Shown here in pieces: positions 48,700-59,655 of a DNA stretch of 64,000 nucleotides (position 1 is the stretch's first letter; each line of letters starts with the position of its first letter). Under the pieces are notes generated by a model. That model searched no databases. It was not told the DNA's origin and saw only the letters and a program-made list of their open reading frames with translations. Both the position numbers and the translations under genes were made by a program. The stretch is from Mangifera indica. Taxonomy: Eukaryota > Streptophyta > Magnoliopsida > Sapindales > Anacardiaceae. The stretch covers positions 18,399,463 through 18,463,462 of the forward strand of contig NC_058137.1 in the NCBI RefSeq assembly GCF_011075055.1. Reading direction: 5' to 3'.

Positions 48700-49530
48700 C
48701 TCCTAATAAGAGTGAATTACGTTTTCCCACCCAAGATTTGACCTTAAAATACTTTTTCATTCTTAGTTGATAGAAATAACATTTTTTCACACAAAATAAA
48801 GCATAAATAACACTTTCTCACCTAAAATTAAACTCTGTTGATTAAACAATAGTATTAGGAAGTGAAATTACTATTTTATTTCTATTATTACATTTATAAA
48901 AATTATCATATAATCTTATATTAACAAAAATTGAAAATAAGCTTTTAAATATTCAAATTATATAAGAAACATCTTATTTCTCTTTTCATTTTATTCTTCT
49001 TACCCTTTCTTCCTCTTTTCCTATAGATGGATATGTCTTGGTACTCCGATAAATATTAGAGTCTCTTCGAAAATTTTTAGAGGGTTATTAGAATTTTGAA
49101 AATTTTTGGGGTTTTTGAAAAGTTTTTAAAATATCAGTTTGCCCCCAATAGTTTCAAAAATGACAGTTATACACATAAGAATTGAAAAACATGTAACAAA
49201 TTATGAGTGTCAATGTCATCTTGTAACTATTATGGTCATATAGTAGTTTCAAAATATATGAAGGTTGAAAAGATTTCAAGGATTAATTTATGGGTTTTAA
49301 ACAATTTCAAAGGTTATATTGTCATGTTTAAAACATTTAAATTTGGTATAAAACTTTTGTTTTCAATTTTTTTTCAAAATTAATGGATGATAAAATTACT
49401 AATTTACCTTTACGTCATTAAACAAATTTTGACTTTAGGCATGAAAGCATTATTTATGTCAACTAAGAGTGAAATAGTTTTTTTGGGCAAAACATTGGGT
49501 CAGAAAATGTTATTCAATCTCCTAATAATT
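48700..49530. mobile_element. MITE-like element, copy 1
   Basis: Left edge GAATTACGTTTTCCCACCCAAG...TACTTTTTCATTCTTAGTTGA. The right edge, read in reverse, gives ATAACATTTTCTGACCCAATG followed by TCACTCTTAGTTGACATAAA. The two edges are imperfect inverted repeats. No coding. Copy 2 (57050-57625) lacks the right part. Confidence 0.6.
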
Positions 49531-49974
49531 TTGTCTTAGGATCTTGTACAATGGATACAAACAATAAATATGTATCTTTATAATATTTTTTCCATTTATT
49601 TCGCAATATGTCAAAAAATTTCATGATATAAAGATTATTTGAAAATAAAATTAATATTTATTACACAATATAAAACTAAGCAAGTTGTTGGATAATAAAT
49701 TCCAAAATAATGATCATTAGAATTTTTTTTAAGAGTCAAACATACTCATTAAAGCAAATCCAATTTCTCAATCATAATTTATGCAATATTTTAACATTAA
49801 ATTGTCTAGTTCCGATGAGTTTTAATATTAGTTTTTAATTCTCTTTTTTTAATCTAATTTGTTTACACTTGCTATCATTTTGTAGTAAACATGAAAAATA
49901 TAATAACATATAAGCAATTAAATGTCTAAATTTTCTTATTTCTTCTTCTACTAATTTTATTCCATCTTGTACAA

Positions 49975-50728
49975 TTAAATTTAGGTCAAATGAATAAGTT
50001 CCACCTAAGGCTTGATAAATTAATAGATTCCTACCTTTAAGTTTGAAAACACAATTTCCTCACCTATCTGTCAAAGTCAATCATTAGATTTAACAATAGA
50101 AGGAAATTTATGTTATTTTGTTCAAATATGATAATTGGAGCTAACATTTTGTTTGCAAGATTTAAAATATTATAATAACACCCCCATTAGACTAAACCAT
50201 ATACAATATTATAAGAGTGAAAATATTTATAACCTTAATAATTTAGAAAATGACATTTACACCCAATTTGTTATGTTTGTTTAATTTTTTGGGAGTGTAA
50301 TTATTATTTTTTGAAACTATCAAAGTACATATTAAAATTTTAAAATTAAAAAAACACAACTTTTTTAAAAAATCCCTTAAAAATTTTCATTATTGCCATA
50401 ACATTTTCAAAAATTATAATTTGTCCCAAATATATAATTTTGTATCATTGACACTCCTATATCTATACTTGTATTAGTCATTTTCTTATTCTTAATAATA
50501 ATTACTATAAATTAGAGCTACAAAAATTATTTTATAAAATTTTAGAGGCAAAATGTTATTTTGCTTGGGAGATTTTTTGTCTTTTTATTAAAGTTTCAGA
50601 AAAAAAATTAATTGAATTTTTTAACAAATTTGATATACAGGTAGGAAAATGAGTTTTACAAACTTAAAGTGAAGAAATGTCATTTCACCAGACCTTGGGT
50701 GGGAAATAGTCATGTAACCTTAAATTTA
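49975..50728. mobile_element. 736-bp MITE with perfect 9-bp target duplication, copy 1
   Basis: Element 49984-50719 between TTAAATTTA (49975-49983) and TTAAATTTA (50720-50728). Ends GGTCAAATGAATAAGTTCCA and, reversed, GGTTACATGACTATTTCCCA, so it shares the GG.CAAA.GACTATTTCCCACC.AAGG terminus of the 870-bp foldback family. No coding sequence. Confidence 0.85.
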
Positions 50729-50989
50729 TAACATCTAATATGAATTTGCCATCAAAAAATAGATTTAAATATTTATCATCAAAAGATATATTTAAATATC
50801 GTAATATTACCTCGATGACTTTATCATCTGTTTTATCATTATCAAATGTGATTAAAATTCAATAAAAATGTTAGCTAATTCTCCATAAATAATTATGTTA
50901 GTATTTGAATACTTAAAATATCGAAAGACAATAATTTTCTTATGTTAGTATTGGAACTTTGCACAAATACATCCTAAATTTTGTATATT

Positions 50990-51480
50990 ATATATCCATA
51001 AATCATAAGTCATTGAAATAACTTTTTTAAATTGACTATATTCAGTTATAATATTTAATTCCATTAGTTTATGATTTCTAACTATATTCAGTTAACACTA
51101 TTTTGTATAACTATTCTAAAACATTATCACCAAATGAAAAAATATTGGTCAATTGCGATAACTTATTTGATCAGTGATCATATAGTCTCTCATGTTTAGT
51201 TGACTATAGTTGACGTTAGACATTTACCTCATTATAATAGTTGATGGACTAACAGAAGATGATTCACATATTATATTGACCTTGTGAATTAAAGTTTCTT
51301 GTTGCCTTTTTAAATATTTTGGTTTTTTTTTGCAATGCTTGTTGATATGCTTATAGATATTCCCCATGCCACTCGAACTCACACATGTTAAATTAAAACT
51401 ATAATATTTGCACAATACTCATTTAACCATTTTATAACCAATATTTTCTTATGTTTGACTGAAATACTCTACACCATTTA
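50990..51480 (-). pseudogene. hAT transposase remnant with BED finger, duplication copy 1
   Basis: The open stretch 51415-51224 reads MCKYYSFNLTCVSSSGMGNI then YKHINKHCKKKPKYLK: a BED-like finger (C-x..., H-x-H spacing). Downstream broken frames resemble RDYMITDQISYRN...FSFGDNVLE, the same block as in the 37-38 kb remnant. Followed by stops. Minus strand. Confidence 0.6.
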
Positions 51481-51622
51481 CTTTTGCTTTTTTTTTTTTT
51501 TTTGTGGTGGTGGTTGATTGGTTGTGATAGTAATTCTTCGTTAAAGTATTGACTTTCCTCGTTATCATTATAATAAAAATAATTAACCACCATCACACAA
51601 AAAAATATGTGACAAAAAAAAT

Positions 51623-51665
51623 AACTATGGGTGCAACTAGCGGTAGGCTAGTTGCACCCATAGTT
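51623..51665. repeat. Perfect 19-bp inverted repeat with 5-base loop
   Basis: AACTATGGGTGCAACTAGC, loop GGTAG, then the exact complement. In duplication copy 2 only the right arm exists (about 61933), preceded by unrelated sequence, so the left arm was made in copy 1 or lost from copy 2. Confidence 0.92.
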
Positions 51666-52690
51666 AATGTTGACTTCTATTGTTGTGGCATACCATCAAA
51701 TGTTTCTTGCAAATATGTGACAATAAGCTTCACATCACCAATAGTTGATCATTAGCCGTCTTCAGTAAAGTCACACCCATGCATCTTCAATTGTTCAACT
51801 CGCAATACTTAAATGGAAATAGCATGAGCTTAGGATTGTTCCTACAGAGCCTCAACGACATCAACCAATTTTGTATTCTTCATCTTTGCTCAAAAATCTC
51901 TCAACGAGAGTACCAAATGTCAACGAAACACTATTTGAGTAAGTATGATATCTTAAGATGAGAAAAATAAAGAGAAATGGATTCTTAAATATTCGATAAA
52001 ATAAACAAAATATGAAAATAATGGAATAACAACTCAACTACTTGTTTAGCGGAAAAAACAAAAAACCTCAACCACCTGCTTAATCGAATACCCCATGTCC
52101 TGAGATAACCAACTCAACCATTGCCTTTTTTAACCCTAGGTTATGGTTAAAAACTTGTTCCATCCAAGATTCTTCTTGGTTCAAACACCTCTACTAGCAA
52201 CGTTGTCTTCTTAAGCCTTTGATTCCATCTGGATCCATTCATGAGCTTGCCTTAGGCCATTATAAATCTAGCCTCAACATTGGACCCATATCAAAGAAAA
52301 AGGGAGAACCACCTTCGACATATGAATGAACTTTGTTTGTCTTTACAAAAATTTTGTCGTCCTAAAGCATTCTATGATTTTAAAAGATTATGGTAAAATA
52401 TATCTAATTCTTTTTTATAATAAACTCTAGTTTTTCATATCATTTGTTAGTTTTTAAAATAATATATTATGTGTGTTTGGTCTTTTTTATAGTGAGAATT
52501 CTTTGGTTTTTAAAAAATATAACTTTAGTCATACTTTGGTTGAGTACTCATAGTTTTGGAAATATTATTAATTCAACTTTTCAATTTACTAATGATTTTA
52601 ACAATTTAATCATTAAAATTATTTTTAATCTCAAATAATACTGATAGTTTTAACTATTAAAATAATAAAATTTAGATAAATAATAAAACA
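51640..52690. repeat. Unidentified repeat block shared with 61933-62985
   Basis: About 1 kb conserved between duplication copies. Patchy minus-strand translations (for example around 51950-51680) look like decayed coding sequence but I do not recognise the family. No intact gene. Confidence 0.55.
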
Positions 52691-52694
52691 AATT

Positions 52695-53460
52695 TAGATA
52701 AATAATATCATATGATTGAGTATTATTTTATCTTAAATTTAAAATTATTTTATCACATAATAATTTATTATCTGTGTACATAAATTATATATTAAAAATA
52801 TGTACGTATAGTTTATTGATATTTTTAAATATATAATTATATATATTTTTAATGTATTGTTATATGATTAGATAATTATAAATTACTGATAAAATAATAT
52901 TTAATTATATAAAATATATCAATTATGTACTCGTTTGTATACCTAAAAATATGTACATAATAATGAAATTTCTAATTTAAAAAAAAAGTTAATCACTATT
53001 TCCACCAAAGATTTGGTCTAAAATACTTTTTCGCCTATATAGGATAAAAATAATACTTTTTTTTCTTAAAATTAAACTCTATTAACGAAAAAAATTTATA
53101 TATATTAGAAAATAAAATAATTATTTTATCTATACTATTTTTTCTTTCAAAATTATTATATAATTTCAAATTAATAAAAAATAAAGATATCAATAACATA
53201 TAATCATATATTTAAAGATAAATTGTAATTATTGAAAATGTTTAGCAGTTGTTGAAAATTCAAAATAAGGTCTAGGTATTTTCAAATTTTTAAAAATTTC
53301 AATATATTGCTCAATAATTTCAAAAATAATAGTTATACCCTCAAATAGTTAAACCCAAACATAATCAATTAAATGTATAAATATCATATTACAACTTATT
53401 AGACAATTATAATTCAATAAAACTATTTGCACAATTTTTGTTCACTAAATAATGATATGT
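52695..53460 (+). mobile_element. 0.75-kb AT-rich repeat, copy 3 (present in duplication copy 1 only)
   Basis: Matches 35240-35945. In duplication copy 2 the flanks (TAAAATTTAGATAAA and the block beginning near 53466) are adjacent at about 62983, so this is an insertion in copy 1 or a precise loss in copy 2. Exact ends and target duplication are not clear because the flanks are AT-repetitive. Confidence 0.7.
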
Positions 53461-53465
53461 TGCGG

Positions 53466-53970
53466 TTTTCAAAAACTTATTTACCACCCTCTAATTTTCA
53501 CTAAATAGTGAAATCTCAATCTCCTACCCTTTAATTTTCAAAAACTAAAATATCCATTCACAATCAAATTTTTGTTAAAAATTTCAGTTAAGGTTAGAGA
53601 TAAAACCATTATTTACCAAAAAAATTAAAATTTTATTACATTTTCCTCCCTCATATTTAAAAACTTACATTCCCCCCCAACCCAAAGTTTGAAAGGTGAT
53701 AAAAACCCCCATAGGGTTTGTTCCCCTTTCTCTGACACTGATTTCTTCTTCCCCGACCGTCGGCCATCCTTCCTTTCCCTCTTATCTCTCCTTCAGTGTC
53801 TCTCCCTTATCTTTTCGGTTGTTTTCAATAAGAGAAAAAGATGAAATCTTCTTTGCTTCTCAAACAAAGACCAATAGTCTTCGTCTAATACGAAGATGCA
53901 TCTTCTTCATCTGAGAGCCTTCATCTCAACGAAGATCGATCGTCTTCATCTAATAATACTCCTTTCTATT
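53466..53970. mobile_element. Decayed foldback/MITE-like sequence
   Basis: Contains the ACCCTCTAATTTTCACTA phrase, CCCCCAACCCAAAGTTTG, and an interior rich in AGTCTTCGTCT/AGACGAAG words as in the foldback family. 53566-53650 corresponds to 63907-64000. The open frame 53696-53914 is not convincing. Confidence 0.5.
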
Positions 53971-54489
53971 AATTACATCAGATTCGATATAGGTTTTTTT
54001 AGACAATCTTTAGATATAGACATCATAAAATTTTTGGATGTATTGCAAAAGAGTAATACTATTGATTATTAGAATTATTTAAAGATTCTAATATATTCAT
54101 CATTGAAAATCCAACATGCCAATGATATGGAGTCTATTTAGATTCATGTTGTTTTGTATTAAAAATGTTAGTGATATCATTTTATAACATTCACAATATT
54201 TTAATATTAAATATGTAGAGCTCCAATGAATTTCAACATCAATTTTCAATTTTCTCTTCTTTTAACCTCATTTGTTTACACATCCTCTGATATTGTTGTA
54301 AACAAGAAAGAGATGATAAAATAAAACTAATTCCATATCTAATTTGAGATATACCATTTTGAGCTAATTTTAATTCATCTTATGTAATTAAATTTATTAT
54401 ATGACATACAAATTTAATATGGCAAATTTATTTCCATAAGGTGGATTTAAATATTGTAACATTAACAGAATAACTCTATTATAAGATAA
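53971..54489. other. AT-rich spacer up to the duplication junction
   Basis: No gene or recognised element. 54231-54310 resembles 49803-49880 (AATTTTCAATTTTCTCTTC, TTTGTTTACAC), suggesting an old relative of the nearby element flank. Ends abruptly at the tandem duplication junction. Confidence 0.45.
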
Positions 54490-54557
54490 TGTTGTCCAGC
54501 CTGCATCCTGCTATGGCCAAAAAGGTTAATGGTCCTAAATCAGGATCGAGTAAGTAA
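54490..54557 (+). pseudogene. Last ~21 codons of NET2 (duplicate fragment)
   Basis: Equivalent of 7813-7880; reads SSLHPAMAKKVNGPKSGSSK then TAA at 54555. It has no upstream NET2 sequence: the junction joins AT-rich DNA to the middle of exon 3. Two amino-acid changes against the intact gene (L to M, L to P). Confidence 0.93.
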
Positions 54558-55678
54558 GCCGGTACACTCTGTATTTTTGAAGAGTTATTTTCTTCTTTTT
54601 TCATTCAATTTATTTCCAAGGCATTTCAGCAGAAGCCAAAGCTTGCCCTGTTCTCCTTTTTGGTTTTAGTTTAGTAGAAACTATATTTTCTGTGTCGTGT
54701 AGATGCCATAGTTTGATCTTATAATTATTAAATCAACAGAAATATTTTGAGCCCTGGTTTTCTATTCCTCAAATTAATTCAGATTTCTTGAAGTTGCAGT
54801 TTTACATTTCTTGTTGGTTCAACACAACACAAATCATACAACAACAGGGATGAGTTGACTATATCAGATTATATTCCTCATCTCTTTATTTCCAACTTTC
54901 CTAGCATTAGAGCAACCCACATTTCAGCAGAATAAAGTACAAAGAATTAATCCTTTCTGTTTATTAACAGAATTTAGAGAACAACATTTTCAGGGTCTAA
55001 TCAACCAATTATTATTTTTATTATTAATATAGTTTTTTTAAGAAGACAGCTGAAGCAAGTCCAGAAGGAAATCTAGTCCAGAGATGTTAATCAAAACATG
55101 CATAATTGCTGTGTATATTGCAGCAACAAAGGTGGAAGTACAAATTTACTTGTTTCCACTGAAGAAACTTTTTTGTCCGCAAACTATGATAATAACATTA
55201 TTGTAAAAATCATTGAAGCAAAAACTTATTTCACAAAACAATCTACCTCCAATCTGCAGCAGGTACATGCTCTAAGTATGGGAGAGATCTCAGGCATCTT
55301 CTACTGCAAGTCCTTCCTATTGGAATGGTTTCCATTTGCAGCTATAAATTTCATCATGTGAGGGTAACCACATTGTTTATTTATCAAAACTGCACCAAGA
55401 ATGAAATCTCAGGGTCTGACAAACATAAATACATTCATAGCCAAGATTACTAAAATTATGATTTGGTTTTATATGATGCAAGGTACAACAATTTCCCATA
55501 TTATATACTGCAAATAAGTATGGTAACATCTTTACACTACTGTAGTCATTCAAGAATTCCAACCGAAGCATAGAAAACATTTCCACTTTCACAAACCTCA
55601 CTAAACCATATCAATATTTAACATCAGTATTAAGAAAAAAAAATATATTTACTATCCAGCGCCTACACCGGGTTATGA

Positions 55679-57040
55679 TCATGGCTCTTTCACTGCATCA
55701 AAGGACACCTCTGATACTACCTTGGCTCCCCTTCCCTTTGCCATGTAGAGTCCAATGTGATGCATCAAATCCTACCATGAAACGGAAAGATGCACATTTA
55801 GCTACAAAATTTATCACCAACAATCAGACAAGCAGATCGCTTATAATTGTTCTAGTTATTTTCCTTTTTCTTTGAAATTTTGCAGCTAAGCATGAATTTA
55901 ATAATGAAACATTTGTAGCCAAAACTTGGACATTGATAGCTTCAACATTGAAGATTTTCAGACAAATTACAATTATGATTGAAAAAGAAACAAAAACCAG
56001 AAGCACCAGGACCAAAGAGAGAGCGAACAAGATGTTTTGACTTTAATTCAATAAATAGAGCACTAAACATAGACTACTCTCTATCTATATTCAGTATTTA
56101 GAGTGTATTTCTAATGACCTATCTGAACCTTGTCAATCCTACTAATAGGATTATTTTTTTTAATACACTGGATTGTTTTTCTGGGAATCGTGCAACTATC
56201 ATCAATTTATAATTGACTCAGAGTCATAATGACTTATTCTTATGATGCAATACAAGTCCTATAACACAAAACTTGCAGGTCTATATGTACAAAAGTTGGA
56301 AACCAAAGAAATAAAAGTTTGCTCCAAGATCTAACAGTTTGGCAAAATTTTAAGACTACCTAAAAATTTCAATATACCTGTGGGTGAGCCAGAGCATCTG
56401 GGATAGTATCGGCAACATGAGCAGGCAAATCGTAAGTTGCACAACCAGGTGAATACACAATTACATCCTCCAGAGGACCAAGAAAACGACGATTTCTGGC
56501 AGACAGTGTGGAACATACAAAATCAAGCACACATATGTCTGTGCATATCCCTACACCAATATCTTCAAACGCATATACGTAACGGAGATTAGAGAAATAG
56601 AAAATCACACCATCAACCAAAATTAATAGATTTCATAAAAGCACCAAAAAACTCTTGACAATGAGAAGAATATATATCCTGGTGAAATTCAGAAATACTT
56701 ACAATTTTAATTTGATTATTCTTCACCCAACTTACAAAGACATTGGATCCATCTTTCTCAAAAGAGCCAAGAAATCCATCAATACACTCCTTGCGCCTAA
56801 GTGTTACATTAGAGTTATTCTCCAACCATTTCAGTGCTGAAAAATATGAGAAAAGCAACCACTTAGTGACTGATGTTCCAGAACATATGCAGCTAACTTT
56901 TCATACAAACACTTAGACAAGGAAACAACAAGAGAAGTACAATTACCAGGAACAAGCTCAGCTTCATCTGTTCCATTAATACAATGAGGAGGATAGGGAG
57001 GCTCAGGGATATCAGGATGATGAGAATCAAGAAACGCAAA
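55679..57040 (-). pseudogene. Truncated, frameshifted nicotinamidase copy
   Basis: Equivalents of exon 5 (55771-55679), exon 4 (about 56562-56378), exon 3 (56836-56703) and the 3' half of exon 2 (57040-56947). Exon 1, the start and the DSHHPD-preceding half of exon 2 are gone; the break is inside exon 2 at 57040. A 1-base deletion in the first codons of exon 4 (GGTGGTAGG became GGTGTAGG, about 56553) creates an immediate in-frame TAG before the catalytic Cys. The other exons remain open, showing recent origin. Confidence 0.93.
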
Positions 57041-57927
57041 TTTTCCACTCCTAATAAGAGTGAATTACATTTTCCTACCTAAGGTTTGACCTTAAAATAC
57101 TTTTTCAATCCTAGTTGATATAAACAACACTTTTCACACAAAATAAAGCATAAATAACACTTTCTCACATAAAATTAAACTTTGTTGATGAAACAATAGT
57201 ATTAGGAAGTGAAGTTACCATTTTATTCCTATTATTTCATTTATTATCATATAATCTTATATTAACAAAAATTGAAAATAACCTTTTAAATATGCAAATT
57301 ATATAAGAAACATCTTATTTCTCTTTTCATTTTATTCTTCTTACCCTTTCTTCCTCTTTTCCTATAGATAGATATGTCTTGGTACTCTAATAAATATTAG
57401 AGTCTCTTTGAAAATTTCAGAGAGTTATTGGAATTTTGAAAAATTTTTGGGTTTTTGAAAAGTTTTTGAAATATCAGTTTGCCCCCAATAGTTTCAAAAA
57501 TGACAATTATACACATAAGAATTGAAAAAAATGCAACAAACTATGAATGTCAATGTCATATTATAACTATTATAGTCATATAGTAGTTTCAAAATATATA
57601 GAGGTTGAAAAGATTTCAAGGATTAAAACTAAGCAAGTTGTCGGATAATAAATTCCAAAACATTGATCATTAGAATTTTTTTTAAGAGTCTAACATACTC
57701 ATTAAAGCAAATCCAATTTCTCAATCATAATTTATGCAATATTTTAATATTAAATTGTTTAGTTCCAATGAATTTTAATATTAGTTTTTAATTCTCTTTT
57801 TTTAATCTAATTTGTTTACACTTGCTATGATTTTGTAGTAAACATGAAAAAGATAATAACATATAAGCAATTAAATGTCTAAATTTTCTTATTACTTCTT
57901 CTGATAATTTTATTCCATCTTGTACAA

Positions 57928-58751
57928 TTAAATTTAGGTCATATGACTAATTTCCACCTAAGGTTTGATTAAATGAGAGTTTCCTACCTTTAAGTTTGAA
58001 AACACAATTTCCTCACCTATCTATCAAAGTCAGTCGTTAGGTTTAACAATAAAAGAAAATTTATGTTATTTTGTTCAAATATGATAATTGGAGCTACCAT
58101 TTTGTTTGCAAGATTCAAAATATTATAATAACACCCCCATTAGACTAAACCATATACAATACTATAAGAGTGTAAATGTCATTTTTTAAACTTAATAATG
58201 ACAAAAGGATATTTTCCCCTTGCCTAGTTTAAGAAATGATCATATTTAACTTAATATATTTTGAAAATATTTATAGCCTTAATAATTTAGAAAATGACAT
58301 TTACACCTAATTTGTTATGTTTGTTTAATTTTTTGGGAGTGTAATTATTATTTTTTGAAACTATCAAAGTACATATTAAAAATTTAAAATTAAAAAAACA
58401 CCCCAACTTTTTTAAAAAATCCCTTAAAAATTTTCATTATTGCCATAACATTTTCAAAAATTATAATTTGTCCCAAATATATAATTTTGTATCATTGACA
58501 CTCCTATATCTATACTTGTATTAGTCATTTTTTTTATTGAGCTACAAAAATTATTTTATAAAATTTTAGGGGCAAAATGTTATTTTGGTTGGGAGATTTT
58601 TTGTCTTTTTATTAAAGTTACAAAAAAAAATTAACTGAATTTTTTAACAAATTTGATACACAGGGAGGAAAATAGATTTTACAAACTTAAAGTGAAGAAA
58701 TGTCATTTCACCAGACCTTGGGTGGGAAATAGTCATTTAACCTTAAATTTA
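57928..58751. mobile_element. 806-bp MITE with 9-bp target duplication, copy 2
   Basis: 57937-58742 between TTAAATTTA (57928-57936) and TTAAATTTA (58743-58751). Same insertion as 49984-50719, so the insertion predates the duplication. Carries about 70 bp not in copy 1 (around 58190-58260). Confidence 0.85.
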
Positions 58752-59009
58752 TTATATAACATAATCATCTAATATGAATTTACCATCAAAAGATAGATTT
58801 AAATATTTACCATCAAAAGATATATTTAAATATCGTAACATTACCTCGATGACTTTATCATCTGATTTAACATTATCAAATGTGATTAAAATTCAATAAA
58901 AATGTTAGCTAATTCTCCATAAATAATTATGTTAGTATTTGAATACTTAAAACATTGAAAGACAACAATTTTTTTATGTTAGTATTGAAACTTTGCACAA
59001 ATACATCCT

Positions 59010-59530
59010 AAATTTTGTATATTATATATCCATTAATCATAAGTTATTGAAATAACTTTATTAAATTGACTATATTCATTTATAATTTTTAATTTCACTA
59101 GTTCACGATTTCTAGCCATATCATATTTTAATGTGTTTCTAGCAAGTCTTTTAAAGGCAAGTTAACACTATTTTGTATAACCATTCTAAAATATTATCAC
59201 CAAATGAAAAATTGTTAGTTGCGATAACGTATTTGATCAGTGATCATATAGTTTCCCATATTTAGTTGACCATAGTTGAAGTTAGACATTTATCTCGTTA
59301 TAATAGTTGATGAACTAACAGAAGATGATTCACATATTATATTGACCTTGTGAATTAAAGTTTCTTGTTACCCTTTTAAATATCTTAGATTTTTTTTTTC
59401 AATGCTCGTTGATATGCTTGTAGATATTCCCCATGCCACTTGAACTCACATATGTTAAATTAAAACTATAACATCTGCACAATACTCATTGAACCATTTT
59501 ATAATCGATATTTTCTTTTGTTTGACTGAA
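59010..59530 (-). pseudogene. hAT transposase remnant, duplication copy 2
   Basis: Counterpart of 50990-51480; the BED-finger stretch is at about 59480-59290 with a few extra changes. Not coding. Confidence 0.58.
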
Positions 59531-59655
59531 ATACTCTACACCATTTACTTTTGCTTTTTTTTTTTTTTTTGGTGGTGGTGGCTGATTGGTTGTGATAGTA
59601 ATTCTTCGTTGAAGTCTTGACTTTCTTTGTTATCAATATAATAAAAATAATTAAA

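Larger units (their letters stand above)
54490..57040. repeat. Segmental duplication, gene part (copy of 7813-10402)
   Basis: Collinear with 7813-10402. By eye about 97-98% identical in sampled stretches (for example 5 differences over 240 bases at 55080-55320). Small differences include loss of about 27 bp near 55668 just past the last nicotinamidase exon and a few 1-3 base indels. Confidence 0.93.
57041..59655. repeat. Segmental duplication, transposon part (copy of 48693-51590)
   Basis: Starts exactly where the nicotinamidase copy stops. Collinear with 48693-51590 except for a missing 0.38-kb stretch (equivalent of about 49297-49675) and a few indels. By eye only about 90-92% identical, clearly less than the gene part next to it. 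Confidence 0.88.

Noticed and set aside
53696..53914. 72-aa open frame beginning MIKTPIGFVPLS
   Set aside because: Falls in decayed foldback/MITE sequence with AGTCTTCGTCT words, no recognisable domain; composition follows the element.
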